Shown: piece after piece, positions 33,641 through 43,740 of the stretch
Layout of the letters: the number at the start of each line of letters is the position of its first letter
Numbering within the stretch: the first letter of the stretch is position 1
Source of the DNA: Symsagittifera roscoffensis
Lineage: Eukaryota; Xenacoelomorpha; Acoela; Convolutidae
NCBI RefSeq assembly: GCF_963678635.1
Contig: NC_087066.1
Span: 17,603,275 to 17,667,274, forward strand
Direction of reading: 5' to 3'
Length of the DNA: 64,000 nucleotides
The notes under the pieces: model-generated
What the model saw: the letters and a program-made list of their open reading frames with translations, nothing else
Databases searched by the model: none
Told to the model about the DNA's origin: nothing
Program-made: the position numbers and the translations under genes

Positions 33641-33649
33641 ACATATTTT

Positions 33650-33898
33650 CTAGTTGTGTATCTGCACCACCTCGTTAAATTCAGATGAATCGATCGACTG
33701 CAAGGAAAATCGCAATTTCCTTGGATCCTTGACCTGATGGCATGACAGTAATGCTGTTACCCACTTCTGGCATGCCTGCTTCATTCCAGGCCACTCAAAG
33801 CGCTTCAGGAACCTCTGGGTTACTTTGTCGATTCCCTCATGACCCATCTGATCGTGCGACTTGAATAAAAATTCTGTCTGATAGAGTTGCGGCAACAC
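33650..33898 (-). pseudogene. Ty3/gypsy integrase zinc-binding region
   Basis: Reads 'HDQMGHEGIDKVTQRFLKRF', 'WPGMKQACQKWV' and 'LLSCHQVKD'. The two His of the HHCC zinc finger are present. Only one Cys of the CxxC pair is clear, since the second position is not Cys. A stop and frame change separate it from the core. Confidence 0.8.
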
Positions 33899-34027
33899 TA
33901 TCGGGTTATATTTTTACTGGACTTTGTCTTCTTCTCTTCTCTTACAAGCCACGATCCCGTCCTTGATCAGGTATAACCTCCTCTCTTTTTGCTTAAAGTA
34001 CTGTCTCAGAATACGGTAACTGTCTTC

Positions 34028-35290
34028 CTACAGGTCACCTTTGTCTGGTATTCTTTTTTCGATCCACCTTTTCAAGTTACTTGTCATGCGGTCATTTTTT
34101 TGTGCTCTTAGTAGGTTCGAGAGTCTGTACCTCGCCTTCAAGTACGTCTTCATGACCCTCAATTGACTATTCATTTCGTCGGGCTGATGCGTTTCATCTA
34201 CCATCTCCACGCACCAAATCTTCGCCAATGATTCTGTCTCTTGCCTGAAGGGTTGAAGATCAGTCCTGACTACTTCTTTCTGCGGCAACAAACTCATTGA
34301 TCGTCTCGATACGGCTATTGTTTCTTGATCATCTGCTGCGTTGTCAAAGACTGTTTCGCTGGGTACCAGGTAGCGATCACTGTCAGGGTCTTGATATATC
34401 ACTCTGTCCAGGCCTCTTGCTCGAGTCTCCACTAGCAACGTGTGGATCGCTAGCTCTAATAGTTCCGGTCCTGTGCTCGAGTTCCTGTCTGAGTAAGTTT
34501 CAATTCTTGAATTCCTCGAGCCGTCATCAACGGAAGAATCTGCCACTGAGCATGTTTCTTCTTCGGGATCAATTTAATGCGCTCTGCTCATCCATCTGAA
34601 CTCCCCGGACAAACTTTTTTGTGCCTGGTCTTGTTGATAAACTTGTGCGTTCCCATCAACGTCCTTCTCCCCGGACAAACTTTCTTGCCCCAGGTTTTGT
34701 TCAACCTCTTCGCCTTTCTCATCTACCATCTCCACGCACCAAATCTTCGCCAATGATTCTGTCTCTTGCCTGAAGGGTTGAAGATCAGTCCTGACTACTT
34801 CTTTCTGCGGCATCAAACTCATTGATCGTCTCGATACCGCTATTGTTTCTTGATCATCTGCTGCGTTGTCAAAGACTGTTTCGCTGGGTACCAGGTAGCG
34901 ATCACTGTCAGGGTCTTGATATATCACTCTGTCCAGGCCGCTTGCTCGAGTCTCCACTAGCAACGTGTGGATCGCTAGCTCTAATAGTTCCGATCCTGTG
35001 CTCGAGTTCCTGTCTGAGTAAGTTTCAATTCCTGAATTCCTCGAGCCGTCATCAACGGAAGAATCTGCCACTGAGCATGTTTCTTCTTCGGGATCAGCTT
35101 AATGCGCTCTGCTCATCCATCTGAACTCCCCGGACAAACTTTTTTGTGCCTGGTCTTGTTGATAAACTCGTGTGTTCCCATCAACGTCCTTCTCCCCGGA
35201 CAAACTTTCTTGCCCCAGGTTTTGTTCAACCTCTTCGCCTTTCTGATCCTGATCCTCGAAGGTGACGGTTTTCCTTTGTGTCCCTTTCAC
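34028..35290 (-). repeat. In-frame 525-bp tandem duplication in the Pol spacer
   Basis: Minus-strand frames starting 'MADSSVDDGSRNS' occur at 34546 and 35071, exactly 525 bp (175 codons) apart, and agree over almost the whole unit, for example 'VIYQDPDSDRYLVPSE' and 'QKEVVRTDLQPFRQ'. The unit lies between RNase H and integrase. Both copies carry the same stop after 'RWMSRAH', so that stop existed before the duplication or the reading is interrupted there. No domain is recognised in the repeated protein segment. Confidence 0.9.
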
Positions 35291-35541
35291 CTTTTCTTTT
35301 CGTTTTTATGATGTACTTGTCAAGACGTTTTGGGGTATCGAGGACACAAGTTGCTGAACTATTGTCCTACAATCCCTTTCATTTTCCTTGTGATGACATC
35401 TTGATGGTTTAATCTTTATTTTCTCACTGACTGTTAGCGATGATATGGATGCTTCCCACTCGGGGTCATCTCCAGTCACTTCTCTCTCCAACAATTCACC
35501 CAGCATCCGCATCACTTGCGGAGTGACCTGCACGGTTTAAT
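35291..35541 (-). pseudogene. Short ORF between RNase H and the duplicated spacer
   Basis: The 75-codon frame at 35306-35533 starts 'MQVTPQVMRMLGELLEREV' and follows RNase H in the same orientation. It is unrecognised and probably part of the connector region of Pol. Confidence 0.45.
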
Positions 35542-36252
35542 CTAGCAAAAGAGGCTGTTTTTGTTCATACGAGAGAGTTCCTGTTGGAACAGGTTCGAAC
35601 GTAGCAACAGATCCAAAGGCGCCGGGTCCTTCTTTGATAAGATTTTTATTTCCGCTGCCTTCTCCACCTGTAACTCGGGGTGTCCCGGAATCGGATGTCC
35701 AGATTTGTACAACCATCTCGTCAAGGGAAGCGCCTCATAGGTTTCTTTGTTCAGAAACGAGAACGCTTCCTTAATTACCGTCTGATTGGCTTGTTTCTGT
35801 TCTAGTCTTTCATAAAACTCAGTCGTCTTGCTGAGGCTGTCAGCATTTTGGTGTTTGTTACGCATCCTGTGCTCGGTTTTTATGTGGTAGCCGTCTAATC
35901 TGACTATCCACCGACCAATATAGTTCTGGTCCATCGAGTACGTCTTCAACCAGGATAACGCTCTATTGTCCACGCGTAACTTAAAAGAAGCGCTCCCTAA
36001 GTATGCGCGGTACTTCTCCACGAATGTGACCACTGCAAACATTTCTGCCTTTGGTGCACCATATATCTTTTCAGTGTCACTCAACACTTTACTGCCATAT
36101 GCAATGGGACAGAGAACTGTTCTCCCATTCCACTCTTTCTCCTGATGCAGTTTTCCTGAGATGGCTACTACTAATGCATCTGTGTCAAGAACATACGTGC
36201 CCTTCTCTGTAGGCATGCCTAGCACTGGCGCTTCGCACAGTTCCCGCTTCAT
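35542..36252 (-). pseudogene. Ty3/gypsy RNase H domain
   Basis: The 236-codon frame begins in the RT-RNase H connector ('MKRELCEAPVLGMP') and continues with 'YVLDTDALVVAISGKLHQ', 'PIAYGSKVLSDTEKIYGAPK' (active-site Glu region 'KAEMFAV') and 'LRVDNRALSWL' (DxxA-L motif), then 'NADSLSK'. These are the successive active-site motifs of Ty3/gypsy RNase H. Usual order and length are kept, making it the longest intact frame of the element. Confidence 0.93.
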
Positions 36253-36276
36253 GTTCTCGAAGGCAGCTTGAGCTTC

Positions 36277-37042
36277 TTAGTTCCATTCGAACTTCTTTCC
36301 TTTGTTGCGCATCAGTTTTTGCATGGGGTAAACCTTGTCTGCGTATCCTTTTATGAGCTCACGGTAATAATTGGCAAACCCTAGGAAGGAGGTCATGAGT
36401 TGTGTGTCCGTTCTGAGAGCCTTCCATGTCAACAGAGCCTCCACTGCTTCCGGGTCCGGCCTTACGCCATGCCTGTCCACCATTCTTCCCAGATACTTGA
36501 TTGAATCCCTATGTATTTCACATTTCGATGGTTTACATTTCAAGTCTGCTCTTTTCTTGCAACCAAAGACCTCATCGAGCCGATCAATACGGTCTTCTAA
36601 GGTGGGTGTTGCTATGACCACGTCATCTACGTAACACATCACAACGTTTCCGTATTTCTTCGTCACTCTGGTCAGAGCCTGAGCCCTCAGTCTTTGAAAA
36701 GTTGCACAAGCCGAAGGGCATCCTCTTCCACTGGTCCACTGGTACAACCCCAATTCACATCTGAGTCTTTTCTCTGTCCTTTTTCAGCAGAGGGACCAGC
36801 TAGAAGGCAGAACCCAAGTCCAGTGTGGTGAAGAACTTGGCGTCACCAAGTTTCGAGAGGCTCTCGTAAACTCGCGGTATCGGGCACACATCTTTTATTG
36901 TCACTGCGTTCAGGTAACGAAAGTCGCAACAGAACCTGAGCTGCCCCCCATCTTCCTGGCCATGACTACCCTGCAAGCCCAAGGCGACTTCGAGGGTTCT
37001 ATCATGTCGAATTCGAGCAACATGTCTATCTCCGCTCGGCAC
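36277..37042 (-). pseudogene. Ty3/gypsy reverse transcriptase
   Basis: Two minus-strand frames. 36800-37042 holds the fingers and first catalytic Asp: 'LRFCCDFRYLNAVTIKDVCP' and 'KFFTTLDLGSAF'. 36277-36753 holds the palm: 'NVVMCYVDDVVIATPTLED' (YVDD box) then 'KCEIHRDSIKYLGRMV' and 'FLGFANYYRELIKGYA'. The segment between them (36754-36799) is out of frame, so at least one indel is present. Confidence 0.93.
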
Positions 37043-37117
37043 GCTTCCGATTTATGAGGCGTCATTCGCCTTGCGCCTTCCCCATGAGGAATGGCGGCTT
37101 CCTCTAATGACCGCCTT

Positions 37118-37453
37118 TTATTTTAAATTACGTCCGCGTTCTCTTGTGAAGCCTATTCTTTCCCAAGTCTTTATTGGCTTCATGCTTACCACTGCTCCTG
37201 TATCCAGTAGTCCTGTTACTCCAATTTTCTTCCCATTGGTGTCTAGCAGATGAGCAGTGACATCTGCCTCGTACCCTATGTGTACTGCATCTTGCTCCAT
37301 CATGGCATCATGGCCAGTTCTACGGACCTTGAGTTCTTCCTGACCCAAAAAGAACTGCCCCATTTGGTCACTATCGTTTGTGACGTAGGTCCTAGTGTAG
37401 ATACTTATCCCGCCAACGTTCAACATCAGTTGATAAGGTCCAGAGACTTCCAC
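37118..37453 (-). pseudogene. Ty3/gypsy aspartic protease
   Basis: The frame contains 'GVTGLLDTGAVVSMKPIKTW', where DTGA is the catalytic loop of retropepsins, preceded by 'LDTNGKKIG'. It sits between gag and RT as expected. The flap and the second conserved segment are not clearly seen, and the frame ends soon after. Confidence 0.85.
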
Positions 37454-38001
37454 CTAGCGCCCGTGGAATTTCTTTGTTCGAGGGCCACCCGTTGTCAACA
37501 ATGCTCGCACAGCCCTTGACTCAGTGCGTGGCTCTACCTGTCTCAGATAATCTGCATATGTGTCTAAATGCATCATAGTGACCTCTGAGGGTTCACTTAG
37601 GTTCCTGATCACCTGATGCCCCGCAACTGTAATTTTTTGACTGTTTTCCGCTTCCTTGTGGCACCATGCCGAACGTCTGCCCAGAGATCACGTTTAGTTT
37701 CATGCTCAAACTGCTTGGTGCTTTCGTTTCTTCGACTTCTGATGCCTCGAAGGCGTTTAGCCTTTCCTGAATTTTCCCATTCTCTAGTTTGAGCTTCACC
37801 TTTTGTTCGATCTCCTTCGTCACCAACTCCTGCTGGACTCTGTTTAAAGCATCTCTGCCCTTTAGTCGATCCTGAAGTCATCTGCCGCAGTCACCGGTTC
37901 CGGTTCATGTATCTCTTTCGTTACTGCCTTCATCTTCTTTGGTTTCTCAGACCCGATAAAGCCTCCTAAGGCCTTAGATGCTTGATTTCCGCCACAGGAT
38001 C
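37454..38001 (-). pseudogene. Gag-protease junction, degraded
   Basis: Overlapping minus-strand frames at 37593-37881 are Glu/Lys/Ser-rich without a motif. By position this links nucleocapsid and protease. Confidence 0.45.
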
Positions 38002-38487
38002 CTAAAATTGTGGACAATCCGATTTAAAATGACCTTCCAAGTTACAAAAGAAACACCTTGGGCCGAATTTAGCAATTACTCCTCTCATGAAACCTTCATG
38101 ATTGACCTCTGACGCATCTTCATCCTCGAGGTTTAAGCCTATTGCTTTTATGCCCTGTTTGTAGGTTGGGCATGCTGACACATGATTGTCCGTCGAACTG
38201 CAAGTTGCACAAGAGCGTCTCTTTTCCATATCGTCCCTTGGTTTGTACCAGTTGTTACCTTGTTTTGCAGGTCCATTGTTAAAATTACCATAATTGTTTT
38301 TGTAATATCCAGACCTCGATGGAGGTTTCAGTAAAAGATTTTTTTTTGACTTGCGTCTCAATTCCTCTGGTGTTGGCGCATTGGTTGAAAGTGGTGTGTA
38401 ATGTGTCGCTAACATCGTTCGAAGCTCATCATTCTTCACACCATCCATGAATTTTGAGGCTAATGCCAATTTCATCAAAAGGTTCAC
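38002..38487 (-). pseudogene. Gag nucleocapsid with zinc knuckle
   Basis: Ends with 'CFFCNLEGHFKSDCPQF', a CCHC zinc knuckle (CxxCxxxGHxxxxC), and has an additional Cys/His cluster 'CATCSSTDNHVSACP'. The part between is basic and Asn/Gly-rich ('NNYGNFNNGPAKQGNNW'), as usual for RNA-binding gag tails. It continues the capsid part at 38568-39083 but is separated by an inserted fragment. Confidence 0.9.
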
Positions 38488-38675
38488 TCATTGCTTGGTG
38501 GGTAGTGAGTACACTATCTTTTATAAACATTGATATCATCAAAGTGTATTAGCTTTATATCTTACAACTAATAATCGAATATTGTGAATAAATTGTATAC
38601 ACGCTGTACTGTGATAACATACAAGGATTCACTCATTGCTTCCTCAAGGGTGCAAGGTTCACTCATTGCTTGGTG
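38479..38675. repeat. Inverted 128-bp fragment inserted in gag
   Basis: Bases 38503-38630 are the exact or near-exact reverse complement of 40744-40871. The insertion is bracketed by the direct repeat 'aaggttcactcattgcttgg' at 38479 and 38654. It matches the first copy of the 1.12-kb array better than the other two (for example 'gctaatacactttgatgata'). Confidence 0.9.
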
Positions 38676-39436
38676 TCCTTGCACCCTTGAGCCAAAACAA
38701 TTTAACAAGATATCACAGATTTTCTCAGTAGTATCCCGCTGGTATTGCTTTTTGGCCATCACACAGTTTAGGGCTGTCCCTTCCAAATTACTGGTGAGCG
38801 CACTGCATTTTTGTCTTTCTGTCAAGTCCTCCTCTTTAAAATGCAATTTCATTACCTCTATCCAGGTATCAATACAGCCTTCAGATTCATCTTTATAGCA
38901 TCTTGGTTTCTTAAAAACCCTTCTGGACTTTTCACTACGTTTATTGGTTCTAGATAACTTCATTAGGAATGTTTCCAAGGACCTGTTCAGAGGTTCAAAG
39001 GCTGTGGCCATTGATGTCGCGTCCCTTGAATGCCCCGCTGGAGCATCATTGCCCTCTGAGAGAGGCTCTGGATGTTCCCTCATGTCCGAATCGCTGGGAT
39101 GATTTCTTCCTTGATTCGCATGACTCCAGTTCCTGGAATCACATCTCCCAGTCGCATGTGTGTCTCGCGTCAGTCGTTCGTTTGAGGTCGGTCTGTTGCC
39201 AGTCGAACTTTTGATGTTTGGGATCCGTTGCCTATTATCCTTTGTGGCAAGCTGGATGAAATGCCTCTTCCTCTAGTGGATCCATATGTCCTTCTTCTTT
39301 TGTGTGGTTCATTGAAGTTCACTCCCGGCTCCCTGCCGGGTTTTCCTGAGTTTGGTTCCCCAGTCTTCGATCCACTCCTTCTTCCTAGTAGCCCATCCAA
39401 CCTATTCATGATAGCTTGAGTTCGCCTCTCCATCAT
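38568..39436 (-). pseudogene. Gag capsid region
   Basis: The frame at 38568-39083 holds 'SEGCIDTWIEVMKLHF', 'ERQKCSALTSNLEGTALNCV' and 'DILLNCFGSRVQGHQAM', the shape of a Ty3/gypsy capsid domain. The neighbouring frame at 39170-39436 is Arg/Gly-rich ('MMERRTQAIMNRLDGLLG') and likely belongs to the N-terminal gag. The last residues of the capsid frame come from the inserted fragment at 38503-38630. Confidence 0.8.
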
Positions 39437-40600
39437 CGCGTTATCTTCGTGTCAAGAGTCTCAACAGTATGCTCTTGTTGAGTTCTCATCTTCTCCATGT
39501 CATCTCTCAATCGTAACTCTCTTTGCTCAGCTTCCCTCGTCATTCGCGACAAGTTCTTGGCCAAGTGTTAAGCCGTTCTCCCCTTCAATCTTTTTTCGCT
39601 TCTGTTAACTTCTTGTCTGTTGCGGTTGATCTCTTCCGCAGGTTTTCTCTCTCGACGTGGACTGCCCTTTCTAGTTCACTCATTCTTCAGGACATCTGTT
39701 CATTCTGTTCTCCTTTGCTGCCCACTCTGTTGGTCAAGGCTTCTTCGATTGATGCCCATTGTCCACTAATAGTGTCACAAGTGGCGGTGTCACACTGTCG
39801 GTTCTAGGTAGCTTGGTGCTGGTCGGGACTCGGGTCTTGATTCTCTACCTCGACGTCTCTTCATGATCCACTTCTGGATCCGCAGGTGGGTTACGTGGCC
39901 CTGTGTTTCTGTTCTTCCCAGTTCGCATCTCCTGCGAACTGGCATGACTGGCCTGATCCGTTTGTGGTCTTGCTTTTTGTCCTGACCACACCAAATCGGT
40001 CCATAGAGCCAGTCTCTTTATCGGTGTATGAATCATTCTCCTGAGTCGAACTATTGAGGGTGACTTGAGATCCGAAGTCATCTTGCTCGTCATCGTCCTC
40101 CTCCTCTTCCTGGGTTTCTGCTTCATCGCCTGTACCGTTCCCATGGTAAATAGAAAGAAGTTTCCCAAAATGTTCTTCACTCTTTCTGAAGAACATTCTC
40201 CGTCACGCCATGCATCATAGTGTTGTCTGTGGGTGATCTTGTAGTCGCCACATTTTCACTAGAGATGTCGGACAGTTCCGACATCTCTTCTCGGTTTAGA
40301 GTCCCGGTGGAAGTGCAAATCTTGGCCTTGTTCTACCGGAGTAGATTCACTAGCCAATCTTCTGTTCCGTGTCCGTCCCGGTTCTCATCCATTGCAGGTT
40401 CCTGGTGGACCACTACTTTTAACATTCCCTTTTGTCCTTCTGAGGACTTTTGACTCATGGCTTCAACCATTCCGCCTGAAACTTTCTTCCCTGCGTCGGT
40501 CCGGGTTCGTGCGATACTTTCCACAAAAGCGTCGCTCATTGCTTTTCTTCGTTTCTCTGGTATGAATTTCGTAGAGCTATCACTAAATTAAGGTATCCTT
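39437..40600 (-). pseudogene. Gag N-terminal region with acidic stretch
   Basis: Minus-strand frames include 'FVESIARTRTDAGKKVSGGM' (40333-40539) and an acidic part 'EAETQEEEEDDDEQDDFGSQ' (39891-40196). The first motif also appears in the tandem units at 41301-41738 and 42422-42859. This identifies it as the start of gag and shows that the array contains the gag start. Frames are broken between the pieces. Confidence 0.7.
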
Positions 40601-41006
40601 GACTTGTCTAGGCTCACTTTGGATTTGTCACTTCCTACTGCCTATACACTCAATTCGATCGCTAGTGTCCTTACTGTTTGACTACTGATAAAATTAACAC
40701 AACACAATAAATCCCAAAAGTTTCTTTTGAATAGTGACCACGAATCCTTGTATGTTATCACAGTACAGCGTGTATACAATTTATTCACAATATTCGATTA
40801 TTAGTTGTAAGATATAAAGCTAATACACTTTGATGATATCAATGTTTATAAAAGATAGTGTACTCACTACCCAATCAAGAACAGATATTATTGACTTAAA
40901 ACCAAAACTGAAGGAGAATGAAAATTTTTTCAATGAAAACCGTATGTGTTTTGTATTTTAGTTAGTCGCAACATTATAATCGAACTTGTTTCTAAAATTA
41001 GCTTTC

Positions 41007-41025
41007 CCTGTTCGGTGCCGCACCA
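41007..41025 (-). promoter_or_regulatory. Possible primer-binding site
   Basis: Read on the minus strand it begins TGG and continues 'tgcggcaccgaacagg', resembling retroelement primer-binding sites (a TGG start complementary to a tRNA CCA end). It recurs at 42128 and about 43254 in the other units. It lies about 400 bases upstream of the gag start, as expected, but no clean LTR ending in CA precedes it. Confidence 0.35.
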
Positions 41026-41339
41026 AACAGACAAAACATGAAGGCAGTAATTTTCTCAAGTGGGCGTCTATTGCACCCATCGAGTCCCGTGTTACCTATC
41101 TACCTTCGGATTGACCGAGCTAGTCCTACTAAAATCCTCAAGGCAATCACTTTTCCAAAAAACGATTTGGATTTCAATCCACACAAGTCAGTGACAAACT
41201 CTTGTTCAAATTAGACTTAGTGTCTGGTTTTCTATAAAACGCAAGTTACCTGTGCTGTGACTGGTTCCTAGCTTGAATCCTAATAACGTAATACCTTTCA
41301 CTAATTACCTTTCTTCTGTCTACTTAAGTTTGGCAAAAA

Positions 41340-41535
41340 TAGGACCCTTCCGGATTGGAAAAAATAGGACCCTTCCGGATTGGCAAAAATAGGACCCCTT
41401 CGGATTGACAAAATTGGACCCCTCCGGATTGACAAAATTGGACCCTTCCGGATTGGCAAAAAAGGACCGCTCCGGATTGTCAAAATAGGACCCCCTGTGG
41501 CAATAACAAAATTGGGACCCTTCCGGATTGGGAGA
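41340..41535. repeat. Minisatellite 'gacccttccggattggcaaaaatag'
   Basis: About eight units of 20-26 bp vary around 'ggacccttccggattg.caaaaatag'. Equivalent blocks lie at 42461-42656 and 43577-43705 in the other tandem units. On the minus strand they translate as the peptide repeat 'NPEGS..'/'IRKGPI.'. Single 'gacccttccgga' words occur outside the block near 43828, 44371 and 46037. Confidence 0.93.
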
Positions 41536-43740
41536 CCTCCGGGTTTGTAAAAATAGCTTTTCCGGGACTTTTGACTCCTGGTTTCAACCATTCCGCCTGA
41601 AACTTTCTTCCCTTTGTCGGTCCGGGTTCGTGCAATCCTTTCCACAAAAGGGTCAATCATTGTTTTTCTTTGTTTCTCTGGTATGAATTTCCTAGAGCTA
41701 TCACTTAGTTTAGGTATCCTTGACTTGTCTAGGCTCACTTTGGATTTGTCACTTCCTACTGCCTATACACTCAACTCGATTGCTAGTGTCCTTACTGTTT
41801 GACTACTGATAATAGTAACACAACACAATAAATCCCAAAAGTTTCACTTGAATAGTGACCACGAATCCTTGTATGTTATCACAGTACAGCGTGTATACAG
41901 TTTATTCACAATAATTGAATATTAGTTGTAAGATATGAAGCTAGCACAGACTGATGATATCAATATTTATAAAAGATAGTGTACTCACTACCCAATCAAG
42001 AACAGATATTATTGATTTAAAACCAAAACTGAAGGAGAATAAACAATTTTTCAATAAAAACCGTATGTGTTTTGTATTTTAGTTAGTCGCAACATTATAA
42101 TCGAACTTGTTTCTAAAATTAGCTTTCCCTGTTCGGTGCCGCACCAAACAGACAAAACATGAAGGCAGTAATTTTCTCAAGTGGGCGTCTATTGCACCCA
42201 TCGAGTCCCGTGTTACCTATCTACCTTCGGATTGACCGAGCTAGTCCTACTAAAATCCTCAAGGCAATCACTTTTCCAAAAAACGATTTGGATTTCAATC
42301 CACACAAGTCAGTGACAAACTCTTGTTCAAATTAGACTTAGTGTCTGGTTTTCTATAAAACGCAAGTTACCTGTGCTGTGACTGGTTCCTAGCTTGAATC
42401 CTAATAACGTAATACCTTTCACTAATTACCTTTCTTCTGTCTACTTAAGTTTGGCAAAAATAGGACCCTTCCGGATTGGAAAAAATAGGACCCTTCCGGA
42501 TTGGCAAAAATAGGACCCCTTCGGATTGACAAAATTGGACCCCTGCGGATTGACAAAATTGGACCCTTCCGGATTGGCAAAAAAGGACCGCTCCGGATTG
42601 TCAAAATAGGACCCCCTGTGGCAATAACAAAATTGGGACCCTTCCGGATTGGGAGACCTCCGGGTTTGTAAAAATAGCTTTTCCGGGACTTTTGACTCCT
42701 GGTTTCAACCATTCCGCCTGAAACTTTCTTCCCTTTGTCGGTCCGGGTTCGTGCAATCCTTTCCACAAAAGGGTCAATCATTGTTTTTCTTTGTTTCTCT
42801 GGTATGAATTTCCTAGAGCTATCACTTAGTTTAGGTATCCTTGACTTGTCTAGGCTCACTTTGGATTTGTCACTTCCTACTGCCTATACACTCAACTCGA
42901 TTGCTAGTGTCCTTACTGTTTGACTACTGATAATAGTAACACAACACAATAAATCCCAAAAGTTTCACTTGAATAGTGACCACGAATCCTTGTATGTTAT
43001 CACAGTACAGCGTGTATACAGTTTATTCACAATAATTGAATATTAGTTGTAAGATATGAAGCTAGCACAGACTGATGATATCAATATTTATAAAAGATAG
43101 TGTACTCACTACCCAATCAAGAACAGATATTATTGATTTAAAACCAAAACTGAAGGAGAATAAACAATTTTTCAATAAAAACCGTATGTGTTTTGTATTT
43201 TAGTTAGTCGCAACATTATAATCGAACTTGTTTCTAAAGAATTAGCTTTCCCTGTTCGGTGCCGCACCAAACAGACAAAACATGAGGGCAGTAATTTTCT
43301 CAAGTGGGCGTATATTGCACCCATCGAGTCCCGTGTTACCTATCTACCTTCGGATTGACCGAGCTAGTCCTACTAAAATCCTCAAGGCAATCACTTTTCC
43401 AAAAAACGATTTGGATTTCAATCCACACAAGTCAGTGACAAACTCTTGTTCAATTTAGACTTAGTGTCTGGTTTTCTATAAAACGCAAGTTACCTGTGCA
43501 GTGACTGGTTCCTAGCTTGACTCCTAATAACCTAATACCTTTCACTAATTTTTTTCTTTTGTCTTTATTAGTTTTGACAAAAATAGGACCCTTCCGGATT
43601 GGCAAAAATAGGAATGCTCCGGATTGGCAAAATAGGACCCCTGCGGATTGAAAAAATTGGACCCTGCCGGATTGACAAAATTGAGACCCTTCCGGATTGG
43701 GAGCCCTCCGGGTTTGTAAAAATAGCTTTTCCGGGACTTC

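Larger units (their letters stand above)
29789..43740 (-). mobile_element. Decayed Ty3/gypsy retrotransposon with macrodomain-like and SGNH-like cargo
   Basis: Minus-strand order: leader and gag start (40333-40600), gag (38002-39436), protease (37118-37453), RT (36277-37042), RNase H (35542-36252), spacer (34028-35290), integrase (32802-33898), acidic ORF (32388-32786), macrodomain-like ORF (31511-31973) and SGNH-like ORF (29789-31067). RT before integrase places it in Ty3/gypsy. The 5' side is a triplicated 1.12-kb unit. No 3' LTR was found because the element is cut at 29789. Stops and frameshifts break every gene, so the copy is dead. Confidence 0.85.
40560..43740. repeat. Three tandem units of about 1,121 bp (leader, gag start, minisatellite)
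   Basis: 'tatgaatttc.tagagctatcact' starts units at 40560, 41681 and 42802. The second and third are nearly identical; the first is more diverged. The final unit ends near 43740. Each holds AT-rich leader sequence, a primer-binding-like site and a minisatellite block. ORFs at 41301-41738 and 42422-42859 (minus) have the same 145 residues. Confidence 0.93.

Noticed and set aside
41340-43705. Regular short repeats that might be read as a CRISPR array
   Set aside because: Units are contiguous and variable in length with no unique spacers, and the context is a eukaryotic retroelement.
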